Shown: positions 54,211 to 63,016, counted from the stretch's first letter. The stretch is DNA of 64,000 bases from Nitrospira sp. (GCA_011523385.1 WTGX01000001.1:1-64000); one strand, 5' to 3'. The notes: generated by a model not told the origin, from the sequence alone. Numbers and translations are program-made.

Positions 54211-57200
54211 GTGACGCCACTGTTCGGCGCTACGACGTCGCCATCGTCGGCGCGGGTCCGGTAGGCAGCTTCTGCGCGCTTGCTCACGCGCGGAAAGGCG
54301 CCCGGGTGGCTCTGCTCGAAGCCAATCCCAACGCTTCCAAACGAATGGCGGGCGAATGGCTGCATCCGCCTGCCGTGCAGATGTTGCGCGAAGTCGGCAT
54401 AAGGCTCGATACGCAGCCCCGCAGCACCACCGGTAAAGGATTTGTCGTGTTCCCTGAAGACGGCTCGGAGCCGATCGTGCTTCCATATCCGGAAGGACGT
54501 CACGGTATAGCGTGCGAGCATGCGGCCATCGTCTCGAATCTGCGTGAAGCGATCGAGAACGAGCCGGGTGTCGACTTCATTACCCGCGCGCGAGTACGTT
54601 CGGTGGAAGACACGCGGGTCACGTTTTCCTGTAACGGCACCGATAAATCCATATCAGCCGCGCGGATTGTCGGCGCCGACGGCCGGGCTTCAATCGTGCG
54701 TCGATCGTTGGGCTTATCGATAAAGCCGAAGACCTGCTCGCGGATGGTGGGGCTGACGTTAAGAGGGGTGAGTTTACCGCTGGAGGGTTATGGGCACGTG
54801 TTGTGTGGTGGACCGGGTCCAATTCTCATGTACCGTCTGGGAGAGCATTGCGTCCGGATCATCGTCGATGTCCCATCGGATGGCTGGGCACCCGGGGACC
54901 GGATAGGCTTTTTGGCGGACTCGTATGCCGGTGTGTTACCGGAAACGCTCAGGCCTGCATTTGTCGAAGCGCTGCGGGCTGGGCAATTCCACGCCGCGGC
55001 CAATGAACTGAGCCCGCGCGTCACGTACGGAAACCCACGTCGAGTGCTTATCGGCGATGCAGCCGGGCGCTACCATCCCCTGACTGCAGTGGGAATGACC
55101 CTCGGTTTCGGCGATGCGCTGATGCTGGCCGAAAGCAAGGACTTTCATGACTTCACCATGAAGCGTTTCCAGGCGACCCACACTCCGGAGTTGCTCGCCA
55201 TGGAACTCTACGAGGTCTTCACCGATCACCGGGCCGAGGCGGTGTCGGTCAGACACGCGATCTACCGGCGTTGGCGGGTAAGTTCCACGTTCCGCAACCG
55301 GACCATGCGTTTACTCTCCTGTGAAGACATATCGATATCCCGTATGAGTTTCGTGGGTGGCGCGATGGTGTTCCGGGCGGTTGCCGGGGCGATTCCGCGA
55401 TCGTGCGACCAGTTGGCTTGGCGCCGGGCCCGCGACATCGTTCAGGCGCTTGCCGTTCGTCTCAGGTGGCTCCTGCGTGGCGTCATACATCTGCACAAGG
55501 CGAAAGGCGAGGGTGGCGAAAAAGAGGAGCAAATTCGGGACACCTTGGCCCGCGCGCTTCTGGTCTCTATGCCATCGAGCGTGAGTGACCACCAGTCCAT
55601 CCTCCCGCGGGAGGTTGCCTCACCCGATGCCGAACCGGCATTGAGGAGCGCGTGCGCGCGCCTGTTACGTCTCCAAGGTGAGGACGGCGCCTGGGAAGGT
55701 GAGATGGTTTGGTGTCCCATGCTGACCGCCCAATACGTGCTGTTGCACCACATTATGGAGGTGCCGCTCGAGCCCGGCCGGCGTCGGCGTGTGCTGCGCT
55801 CATTTGAACGGACCCGTCTCGAAGGAGGTTTATGGGGTTTGCACGAGCACTCACCACCCAACCTGTTTGTCACAACCCTGGTTTACGTTGCGGCGAGGTT
55901 GCTCGGTATTGAACGGGATGATCCGTTCATCGAGCCGGCCCGGCGATTCCTGCAAGCGGAGGGGGTTCTCAATATCCCGAGTTGGGGTAAGTTCTGGCTG
56001 GCGCTTCTCAATCTTTACGACTGGCGCGGGGTCAACGCAATTCTCCCGGAGTTGTGGAGTTTGCCGCGTTGGATCGTGTTGCATCCCTCGAATTGGTATT
56101 GCCATACCCGGCTCATCTACATGGCGATGGCGGCGATTTACCCGTATCGGTTCCAAGCACCCGTCACGCCCACGATCGCGTCGTTACGAGAGGAACTGTT
56201 CCCCCAGGGGTTTGCCAACGTCGATTTTTCCGCGGGCCGCAATCGCCTGCGAGGCGCCGACCTCTACGCGCGTCCCAGCGTGTGGCTCCGAGCCGGCTAT
56301 GAGTTTGCGCGGCTATTCGAACGGTTCCACGGCAAACGTCTGCGCGCCCGGTGTAAGGACGCGATCATCCGGCAGATCAAATGGGAACTGCAAACCACCA
56401 GCCATACGAGCATCTCTCCGGTTAGCGGGTTCCTCAACATCCTGGCCTTGTGGCTGCATGATCCAAATGATTCCGACTGCCGGCAGGCGCTCGCGAAGCT
56501 GGATGGCTGGATCTGGGAGGACGAAGAGGGCGGAGCACGAGTCACCGGAGCGAGAAGCTCCTCGTGGGATACGGGATTCGCCCTGCAAGCGCTGGCGACG
56601 GTGCCCGAGTTCGACGGGGTTCGAAACGCCCTCCGGCGCGGAGCCGAATTTCTGCAGCGGCAACAAATCGGTGCCAGCTTCGAAGGATTTCGCGAGGCCT
56701 ATCGGAACGACCCCAAAGGCGGCTGGTGTTTTCCCGGTGGATGGCACGGCTGGCCGGTGAGTGACTGCACTGCGGAAGCGGTGCTGGGGATTCTTGTCGC
56801 CGACCGTAAGGCCATGAGCACGACGGCGCTCAACAATGCGGTTCAATTCATGTTGCGTAGCCAGAACCGTGATGGCGGTTTTGGCAGCTATGAAGCGCGA
56901 CGCTCCGCGGTTGGGCTCGAGTGGCTGAATCCGGCCGAGATGTTTGGCGACTCGATGACCGAGCATTCCTACGTCGAGTGCACCGCGTCTTGCCTCGCGG
57001 CGCTCGCCGCTTGTCAGAAGCACTTCCCGCAAATCACGAATCGGGCGGTGCTGGACGCTCTCTCAAGGGCTGACACCTGGCTTCGACGGACCCAAGCAAG
57101 CGATGGGTCGTGGCGCGGAGTCTGGGGCGTTCAATTCATCTATGGCACCTTCTTCGGGATCAGGGGTCTGCTGGCCGCCGGGGCGCGTCCTGGTGATCCG

Positions 57201-57602
57201 GCACTGCGTTTGGCCTGCCAATGGCTGCTGGATCGCCAGCGGAAGGACGGGGGATGGGGTGAGCATCACAGCGGTTGCTTGACCGGCCGATACGTTGCGC
57301 ATGAGGAAAGTCAGGTCATCCAAACCGCGTGGGCGTTGATGGCGCTCCTTGAGGCGGGAGATTCGAACTGGACCGCGATTTCGCAGGGCACCCGGTTTTT
57401 ACTCGACACCCAGGAGGCGGATGGGACATGGCCCAAACAAGACATGGCCGGGGTCTTTTTCCGCACGGCGCTGTTGGACTACGTCCTGTATCGACAGTAT
57501 TTCCCGCTGCACGCGCTCGGTCTCTACGAGCAGCGGCGCCGGATCAGATTGGATCTGTCAGGTTCCCTGAATCCTTCCGTTCAATATCCCAGAACGCTGT
57601 AA
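54207..57602 (+). CDS. Fused squalene monooxygenase - oxidosqualene cyclase
   Basis: A continuous 1131-residue frame. Residues about 1-400 are an FAD monooxygenase: GxGxxG at 15-20 (AIVGAGPVGSF), and VLIGDAAGRYHPLTAVGMT at about 281-299, the GD motif form of squalene epoxidases. Residues about 400-460 form a basic linker. From about 465 to the end is an oxidosqualene cyclase with five QW-type repeats (near 490, 886, 963, 1011, 1069) and the catalytic acid motif DCTAE at 853-857, not the DxDD of squalene-hopene cyclases. The product would go from squalene through 2,3-oxidosqualene to a tetracyclic sterol in one protein. The start overlaps the CYP51 stop. Confidence 0.92.
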   Translation: MSDATVRRYDVAIVGAGPVGSFCALAHARKGARVALLEANPNASKRMAGEWLHPPAVQMLREVGIRLDTQPRSTTGKGFVVFPEDGSEPIVLPYPEGRHGIACEHAAIVSNLREAIENEPGVDFITRARVRSVEDTRVTFSCNGTDKSISAARIVGADGRASIVRRSLGLSIKPKTCSRMVGLTLRGVSLPLEGYGHVLCGGPGPILMYRLGEHCVRIIVDVPSDGWAPGDRIGFLADSYAGVLPETLRPAFVEALRAGQFHAAANELSPRVTYGNPRRVLIGDAAGRYHPLTAVGMTLGFGDALMLAESKDFHDFTMKRFQATHTPELLAMELYEVFTDHRAEAVSVRHAIYRRWRVSSTFRNRTMRLLSCEDISISRMSFVGGAMVFRAVAGAIPRSCDQLAWRRARDIVQALAVRLRWLLRGVIHLHKAKGEGGEKEEQIRDTLARALLVSMPSSVSDHQSILPREVASPDAEPALRSACARLLRLQGEDGAWEGEMVWCPMLTAQYVLLHHIMEVPLEPGRRRRVLRSFERTRLEGGLWGLHEHSPPNLFVTTLVYVAARLLGIERDDPFIEPARRFLQAEGVLNIPSWGKFWLALLNLYDWRGVNAILPELWSLPRWIVLHPSNWYCHTRLIYMAMAAIYPYRFQAPVTPTIASLREELFPQGFANVDFSAGRNRLRGADLYARPSVWLRAGYEFARLFERFHGKRLRARCKDAIIRQIKWELQTTSHTSISPVSGFLNILALWLHDPNDSDCRQALAKLDGWIWEDEEGGARVTGARSSSWDTGFALQALATVPEFDGVRNALRRGAEFLQRQQIGASFEGFREAYRNDPKGGWCFPGGWHGWPVSDCTAEAVLGILVADRKAMSTTALNNAVQFMLRSQNRDGGFGSYEARRSAVGLEWLNPAEMFGDSMTEHSYVECTASCLAALAACQKHFPQITNRAVLDALSRADTWLRRTQASDGSWRGVWGVQFIYGTFFGIRGLLAAGARPGDPALRLACQWLLDRQRKDGGWGEHHSGCLTGRYVAHEESQVIQTAWALMALLEAGDSNWTAISQGTRFLLDTQEADGTWPKQDMAGVFFRTALLDYVLYRQYFPLHALGLYEQRRRIRLDLSGSLNPSVQYPRTL

Positions 57603-58315
57603 TTGCCGTCCACGATCAGGTTGATCGAGGCATACAACCCCAGCAGCCCGCACAGCACCCAAAAAGAATTGATGGCAAAGATGTAGATGTACAACTCGTG
57701 ACGGCTGATCCGGGTTTGCCGTTTGGCGATGAAGAAGCTGACCCAGTAGACCGACGTCACGTAGGTCCATTGCCAGAACACCATGACCCCGAGAATGCCT
57801 GCAAAGAGAGCGGGCAGGAAGTCGATCGTATAAGCCGCGTACAGGATCAGTGATGGAACCGGAGTCACAAAGCCGTTGACAATATCCGCATTGTAACCGA
57901 ACGTCCGGCGGTCCGCATAGGAGTCATCGTACTGGGAATAGGCTGCCCAGACATCGGCCCAGAGCGTCGGAGACAATACCTGTGTCAAGGAGACCTTTGA
58001 GACAAAGAACTCGAAGGCCGGAGTCCGGCCGGTTTCACACCGCCGTTCACGCCAATATTCGGCGCGCGTCTCGATGTGGTTCCGTCGAATGAACAGACAC
58101 ACTTCCCAATAACAAATCAGGAGGTTGATCGAGAAGAACAGGCTCAAAAGGGCATGGATGACGTTCAGATCCCCGTGAACGTAATAGCGCGTACCGATGC
58201 CGGAAAGTGCAAGGATCGCGACGATTAGTGCCGCGAACAGTCCCACTGGTATCGTCAGGCTGGCTTGGTCTGCGTCCTGTTCTCGAAGCGTTCGATCAGC
58301 GCGGGATTCGGGCAT
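57581..58315 (-). CDS. Multi-pass membrane protein of unknown function in the sterol locus
   Basis: 244 residues with about five or six hydrophobic helices. The block WAAYSQYDDSYADRRTFGYN then ADIVNGFVTPVPSLILYAAY is rich in Asp and aromatic residues at the membrane edge, somewhat like the D/E pattern of EXPERA (emopamil-binding) proteins, which include the delta8-delta7 sterol isomerase. I cannot confirm that relation. Convergent with the fused gene, overlapping its end by 22 bp. It is the natural candidate for a missing sterol step or for transport. Confidence 0.6.
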   Translation of the reverse strand: MPESRADRTLREQDADQASLTIPVGLFAALIVAILALSGIGTRYYVHGDLNVIHALLSLFFSINLLICYWEVCLFIRRNHIETRAEYWRERRCETGRTPAFEFFVSKVSLTQVLSPTLWADVWAAYSQYDDSYADRRTFGYNADIVNGFVTPVPSLILYAAYTIDFLPALFAGILGVMVFWQWTYVTSVYWVSFFIAKRQTRISRHELYIYIFAINSFWVLCGLLGLYASINLIVDGNYSVLGY

Positions 58316-58811
58316 GTCTCTTGATCCTCACGGACAGTTCAGCCTCACGGCTCTCCCATTGTGCTTTCTGTCTTTTCTGAAAACCTCATCCGTTTGAAAT
58401 AGAGGCTGGTTATCCCAAATGCATGACACACCTGCCATCCGCAAATCAAGCGGATGAAGTTTTCACAGGGCACAGGTAAACGCAACGGCCTTATCAGAGT
58501 AAATCGGCTTGAACCGGGAAGCAGGGCCTTTTCGCCTCCGGTGATGAAACATTCTACGTTCCTTGAGCCATGCCGTCCCGGTCATCACGATACCTCCTGT
58601 CGAGGCATCCAACCGGACAACTCGTGTGTTTCCTAAACAGGCAGAGCATCCTTCAGGGACACAACCCGGACCTGGAGTTTGATTTGTCACGCTACCTTTT
58701 CTATACTGAAAAAGTACAAAACTGTTGGCAATGCGGGCCAGGAATTTCTACGGATCTTTTCTCTCAATGTTCTATTTCTGGAAAAATCGTGCGAACCATC
58801 AAAATGATCGA
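58316..58811. other. Intergenic region before the first methyltransferase gene
   Basis: About 495 bp. No gene is supported; short frames at 58454-58636 and 58463-58690 look like chance. It must hold the promoters of the membrane protein gene (minus) and of the methyltransferase gene (plus). Confidence 0.4.
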
Positions 58812-59843
58812 ATGAGCCGTATGCCCGCCAAACAATCGAACTCCCGTTCTCTCGCGGATCTCGCCCAGGATGAAGTGAAATCCGTGGTCGATGAATACAC
58901 CGCGATCTGCGACGCCGGCATCGAGAGCAGGAAAGAGCATTATCAATCGCTCGTCAATCACTACTACGACCTGGCAACCGATTTCTACGAGTTCGGCTGG
59001 GGTCAGTCCTTTCACTTTGCCCCACGGCAACGAGGCGAGAGCTTCAAGGCGTCTCTGCTCAGGCACCAGCGTTTTCTCGCCGATCGGCTGGCCCTGAAGC
59101 CGGGGATGCAAGTGCTCGACGTGGGTTGCGGGGTAGGGGGACCGATGGGCAATCTGGCCCGCTATTCAGGAGCCAGCTTTGTCGGTATCAACAACCACCC
59201 CTACCAGATTGAGCGCGCGAAGGCGCACACCCGGGACTTCCAGTCGTTATGCCGATTCATCCGCGGCGATTACATGCAGATTCCCGAAGGTGACAACCAC
59301 TACGATGCCGCTTTCGCCATCGAGTCCATGCCCCACGCGCCGGACAAGACAGCGGCGTTCAGGGAGATCCTCCGCGTCCTTCGTCCAGGGGCCTGTTTCG
59401 CGAGCTACGATTGGTGCCTAACGGAGGATTTCGATCCGCGGAACATGGAGCACCTACGGATCAAGAAAGACATTATCATGGGAACCGCGCTGCCGGATAT
59501 CGGCAGCCCGGCGGAGATCTGCGCCGCATTGAGCGCCGCTGGATTCGAACTCCTGGAAGCTCGAGACCTCGCCCCCGAATCAGACCCGGCAATGCCTTGG
59601 CACCGAGCTTTGCAGAGTCGCGATCTCAGTCTTGCGAGTATTCCGCGCACACCCGTTGGCCGGGCTTTGCTCAATTTGGCATTGATGTTTGGAGAGAAAA
59701 TTAGAGCGGTCCCGCAGGGCACTGCCATGGTGAGCACCCTGCTAAACCGGGGGGCGGACGCGCTGGCCAAAGGTGGCGAATCCGGTGTTTTTACTCCGAT
59801 GTTTTTCTTCCTCGCCCGCAAACCTCCGCACTCGGGAGACTGA
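58812..59843 (+). CDS. Sterol C-24 methyltransferase (ERG6/SMT1-like), first copy
   Basis: 343 residues. The sterol-binding Region I is FYEFGWGQSFHFAPR (plants and fungi have YEYGWG...HF), the SAM motif is VLDVGCGVGGPMGNLARYSG, and IESMPHAPD matches the IEATCHAPD block. The sequence ends FTPMFFFLARKPP, as in plant and fungal SMTs. It would add a methyl group at C-24 of a delta-24 sterol side chain. Start is uncertain: an ATG at 58812 gives the eukaryote-like N-terminus (LVNHYYDLATDFYE), while a TTG at 58725 would add 29 residues. Confidence 0.88.
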   Translation: MSRMPAKQSNSRSLADLAQDEVKSVVDEYTAICDAGIESRKEHYQSLVNHYYDLATDFYEFGWGQSFHFAPRQRGESFKASLLRHQRFLADRLALKPGMQVLDVGCGVGGPMGNLARYSGASFVGINNHPYQIERAKAHTRDFQSLCRFIRGDYMQIPEGDNHYDAAFAIESMPHAPDKTAAFREILRVLRPGACFASYDWCLTEDFDPRNMEHLRIKKDIIMGTALPDIGSPAEICAALSAAGFELLEARDLAPESDPAMPWHRALQSRDLSLASIPRTPVGRALLNLALMFGEKIRAVPQGTAMVSTLLNRGADALAKGGESGVFTPMFFFLARKPPHSGD

Positions 59844-60034
59844 ATCAAGTACGTTTTTGCCCCAGAGATTTTCCTCAGGATTGGCGGCGCCGATCGCGAA
59901 GATTTGCATCACTGATGAGGGGACGCCGGTGAAGTTGGCACAAACAGCGGCAGTTTATCGAACTGTTTGTTGCAGGCGACATCGCGAGAACGACGACTTC
60001 ACGCGTCGGGGGTGAAATATGGTCGGACAGATCT

Positions 60035-61423
60035 TCAGCCCTTCGCTTTTCTGAACTCCCAACCATACAGGATGCTCCCGTAATAGTTGAAGGACCGCCT
60101 TGCCACGGGGTCGTCGAAGGGATAATCCGCACCGATTTGCGTTGCAGCGGCGAGTCCGCTGACAAAGCAGGTTTCCTGGCTGTTGATCAGCGTGTGGGCG
60201 CCGCAGTGCCACGTCCGTTTCTTGCCTTGAATGAAGCGGAATAAAGGAACGAGCAAGGCCACGTGGCGCACGTCATGGACGATGTGCTGAAACCACCATC
60301 TTCCGATAATCTTTTTTTCATCGATGTGGCTGATTGGATTGTAGGTCACCAGACAGGGTTTGTCAGACCGATGAGCCCACGGTTGCTGGTTGTGCATGAT
60401 GTACGTGATTTCATAATTGTCCGGCCTGGCCCCATATTGTTCTATGTGATTGCTCCGCGTTGTCAGGGGCTTCACGTCGTTATCCGGAAGGACTGAAGAG
60501 TCGGAATGGACGATCGTATGGTTGTGGAGTTCGCTCTCGTAACGTATCGACGAGAGGATGTAGCGCTCCAGCATCGTGGGTTGATCGAGCATCATCATTG
60601 TCTGGTTCGCATTGCATGCAAAAATCACCTCGTCGAACGTCTCCTTGACGCCGTCTTCGTCTTCAACCAAGACGCCGTCCGCCTGCCGATACACCTTTCG
60701 GACGGGCCTGTTGAAGTAGATCTTGTCCCGGAAATTGGCGGACAGGTTTTCGTAGATGCGGCGTGTTCCCTGATCCCACGTCTGCATGGGCGTGGCGGTT
60801 TCGATATCGAAGAATTCGAGGTACCTCGTAAAGAGAGCCGCCGGCATATCGAACACGTTGGTCGCCATCAGGAAGTTGACGAACATGGGCTTCAGCACCT
60901 TGTACCTGAAGTCCCCGGAAAAGCCGCCCAGATTCAGAACCGTCCGCATGCTGACGTAATTGAACGGATTGAGGGCGTTCAGAAATTTTGATTGGCAACG
61001 GCTCAACCAGCCGAACCAATGCAGCCGCCTCAAGAGTCGTTGAAATCTCGCGATCTCGGGTTGTAGCTGCTCCCTGATGTCGGAGTCGAAATCGTGGGCA
61101 TAGACGTGGCTACGGTACTTCACACTGTAACTGAACCTGGTGTCGAGCAACTCGATGCCGAACTTCTTCAGCAGCAACAGGATGTGCCGGTAGACCGACG
61201 GAATACAAGCGGTGACGGAGATGTCGAAGGGAATTGTGCCGCCGTCATCCTGCGGCATATCGGCCGTCACGGCATTGCCGCCAATCCGGTCCTGCGCCTC
61301 GAACAGCCGGAAGTCGAATCGGTCCGGGTGATGATGCAGCCCCCATGCAGTTCCCAGCCCGGATATGCCTCCGCCGACAATGGCTATGCGCCGAGGTGTT
61401 GTTCCGTTCCCGTCGGTTGTCAT
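60035..61423 (-). CDS. FAD-dependent amine-oxidase-fold oxidoreductase (COG2907-like)
   Basis: 462 residues. The FAD site is RIAIVGGGISGLGTAWGLHHHP followed by FRLFEAQDRIGGNAVT. The C-terminal GAHTLINSQETCFVSGLAAATQIG gives the last FAD contact. In many bacteria such proteins occur with cyclopropane fatty acid synthase genes; here it lies between two sterol methyltransferase genes. It could act on a sterol side chain or ring double bond, but no substrate can be named. Its ATG overlaps the stop of a remnant of an RND exporter gene (ATGA). Confidence 0.8.
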   Translation of the reverse strand: MTTDGNGTTPRRIAIVGGGISGLGTAWGLHHHPDRFDFRLFEAQDRIGGNAVTADMPQDDGGTIPFDISVTACIPSVYRHILLLLKKFGIELLDTRFSYSVKYRSHVYAHDFDSDIREQLQPEIARFQRLLRRLHWFGWLSRCQSKFLNALNPFNYVSMRTVLNLGGFSGDFRYKVLKPMFVNFLMATNVFDMPAALFTRYLEFFDIETATPMQTWDQGTRRIYENLSANFRDKIYFNRPVRKVYRQADGVLVEDEDGVKETFDEVIFACNANQTMMMLDQPTMLERYILSSIRYESELHNHTIVHSDSSVLPDNDVKPLTTRSNHIEQYGARPDNYEITYIMHNQQPWAHRSDKPCLVTYNPISHIDEKKIIGRWWFQHIVHDVRHVALLVPLFRFIQGKKRTWHCGAHTLINSQETCFVSGLAAATQIGADYPFDDPVARRSFNYYGSILYGWEFRKAKG

Positions 61424-61590
61424 GTCCTTTTGCTCTTTCCCAACGCGGGTTCATGTTTGGGAGACGGTGCTATTTGCTGTCTGCCCGTGCCTCGTTCGGG
61501 CAAGACGGGCAGGCAGTATTGGATCTTACGGACGAGCCATCGGTGGCGCAAGATGAAGTCGGTGTAGCGGTCCAGAAATACGGAGATCAT
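61420..61590 (-). pseudogene. Remnant of a second RND exporter gene (N-terminal fragment)
   Basis: A 56-codon frame. Its first 20 residues match the exporter at 46657-48948 at 15 of 20 positions (MISVFLDRYTDFILRHRWLV against MTSVLLDRYTAFILRRRWLG). After that it is unrelated and stops within the start codon of the FAD oxidoreductase gene. So most of a paralogous exporter has been lost, and the remaining start now leads into the FAD gene. It may still work as a coupled leader peptide. Confidence 0.75.
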
Positions 61591-61981
61591 GTCTTTGCAA
61601 AGAATAGAACAAGTTTGCAGTCGAAATCAAAATAGTGCAATAAATGGCACTAGACTCTATGAATCTATTAGGCTATAGTGTCTCTCTTGGGTAGCCTGAG
61701 AATCCAAGTCCTGCCCTTTGGAAGTGGCATGAAGCGCATTTTCATGCGTCTGATCTTTTAATCTTTTCTATCAAGCAAGGCGGATAGTTCATCTTGTTGC
61801 ACAATTCCGGAAAACTTGATTCGACTTCAAACGAACCCAGGCCATCGACGGGATCAGGGGCTTCGCGGACCGTCCGGAGTGAGTGCAGGTGGACGAGGCC
61901 GCCGGGAGCGTGTCCTCTCCATTGCTGACACGGTTTTTGCGGTGGACATAGGGACATAGAAGTGAAAGGAGAAACCCCGCC
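61591..61981. promoter_or_regulatory. Divergent intergenic region before the second methyltransferase gene
   Basis: 391 bp between the remnant and the second methyltransferase gene. It holds copy 2 of the TAGTGC palindrome at 61633-61652. The rest shows no supported frame; a weak ATGAAGCGCATTTTCAT inverted repeat lies near 61730. Confidence 0.4.
61633..61652. promoter_or_regulatory. TAGTGC-N8-GCACTA palindrome, copy 2
   Basis: TAGTGC AATAAATG GCACTA is a perfect 6-8-6 inverted repeat, 43 bp upstream of the RND remnant start and 330 bp before the second methyltransferase gene. The 20-bp unit differs from copy 1 at two positions, and AGA-type sequence follows both. Confidence 0.6.
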
Positions 61982-63016
61982 ATGAAACTAGGCAAACTAC
62001 CGCATGCGCTGAAAGAGGCGTACCGGGGGGTGGACGTTACCTGTCGCGTGGAGCACTTCGACGGCTGGATCGACCGGGCGACGCCGAAGGCTGCCGGTGT
62101 GAATGAGTACGACCACACCCGAACGGTGAAAGATTATTACGACCTGTGCAACGAGTTCATGGTGTACAGTTGGGGCGAATCCCTGCACTTCGCTCCCCTC
62201 ACTCCTCAGGAGAGCCTGGAGGACTCCAAACTCCGTCACCAGCGGCTGATGATCGACAAGCTGGAGTTGAAACCCGGCATGACGGTGGTCGATGTCGGTT
62301 GTGGGATCGGCGGTCCGATGCGCCGGGTCGTCCGGGAGGCTGATGTTCGGGTTGTCGGGATCAACATCAATCAAATCCAGTTGGGCAGGGCGAAAAGGTT
62401 GAACGCCGAGGCGGGGCTCGACCACATGGTCGATTACGAGTCGTGCAGCTTCATGAACATGAGCGCCATCAAGGATGACACGTTCGACCGGGGGTATGCC
62501 ATCGAGTCAACGTGCCATGCGCCAGACAAGCAACGCGCGTTCGCGGAGATATTCCGTGTGCTGAAACCCGGAGCCCTGTTCTGGGGTCAGGATATGTGTC
62601 TGACGGACAAGTACGATCCGAGCGACAGCCGGCACCGGACCATCAAGCGGGAACTCATGCGTGGCATTGCGCTGAAGGACATTGCGACGTTCGGGGAAGT
62701 GAATCACGCGCTCGAAGCGGCGGGATTCCAGGTCATCGAGGGAATGGACCGGGACGTGAAGGAGGGGCCGTCCACACCTTGGTATCAACCCATGGAGATG
62801 CGGCACGGGACGCTGGGTAACCTCTTGTGCAGGATTCCATGGGGACGAAAAGCGTTTATCGCGGGATCAAAGCTGGCCGAGGTGCTGCGGCTGTTTCCGA
62901 GGGGCTCCGCGGAAGTCGTCCGCCTCATGGATCGGACCGCGGAGGCCTACGTCATGGGCGGCAAGGCGGGGATCTTCACGCCATTGTACTGTTTCCTGGC
63001 TCGCAAACCCCTTTAG
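61982..63016 (+). CDS. Sterol C-24 methyltransferase-like protein, second copy
   Basis: 344 residues. Region I is changed to FMVYSWGESLHFAPLTPQES (YSWG for YGWG), the SAM motif is VVDVGCGIGGPMRRVVREAD, and YAIESTCHAPDKQ keeps the HAPD block that is common in SMTs. It ends FTPLYCFLARKPL. The two bacterial copies are clearly diverged from one another, so the second may add another carbon to the side chain or act on another lipid. ATG start with AAAGGAGAAA RBS. Confidence 0.85.
   Translation: MKLGKLPHALKEAYRGVDVTCRVEHFDGWIDRATPKAAGVNEYDHTRTVKDYYDLCNEFMVYSWGESLHFAPLTPQESLEDSKLRHQRLMIDKLELKPGMTVVDVGCGIGGPMRRVVREADVRVVGININQIQLGRAKRLNAEAGLDHMVDYESCSFMNMSAIKDDTFDRGYAIESTCHAPDKQRAFAEIFRVLKPGALFWGQDMCLTDKYDPSDSRHRTIKRELMRGIALKDIATFGEVNHALEAAGFQVIEGMDRDVKEGPSTPWYQPMEMRHGTLGNLLCRIPWGRKAFIAGSKLAEVLRLFPRGSAEVVRLMDRTAEAYVMGGKAGIFTPLYCFLARKPL

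Noticed and set aside
54207-57602. Squalene-hopene cyclase as an explanation of the cyclase half
   Set aside because: The catalytic motif is DCTAE as in oxidosqualene cyclases, not DxDDTA, and an epoxidase domain is fused in front.
58463-58690. Short minus-strand frame upstream of the first methyltransferase gene
   Set aside because: No RBS, no similarity to known small proteins and a cysteine pattern that reads as chance.
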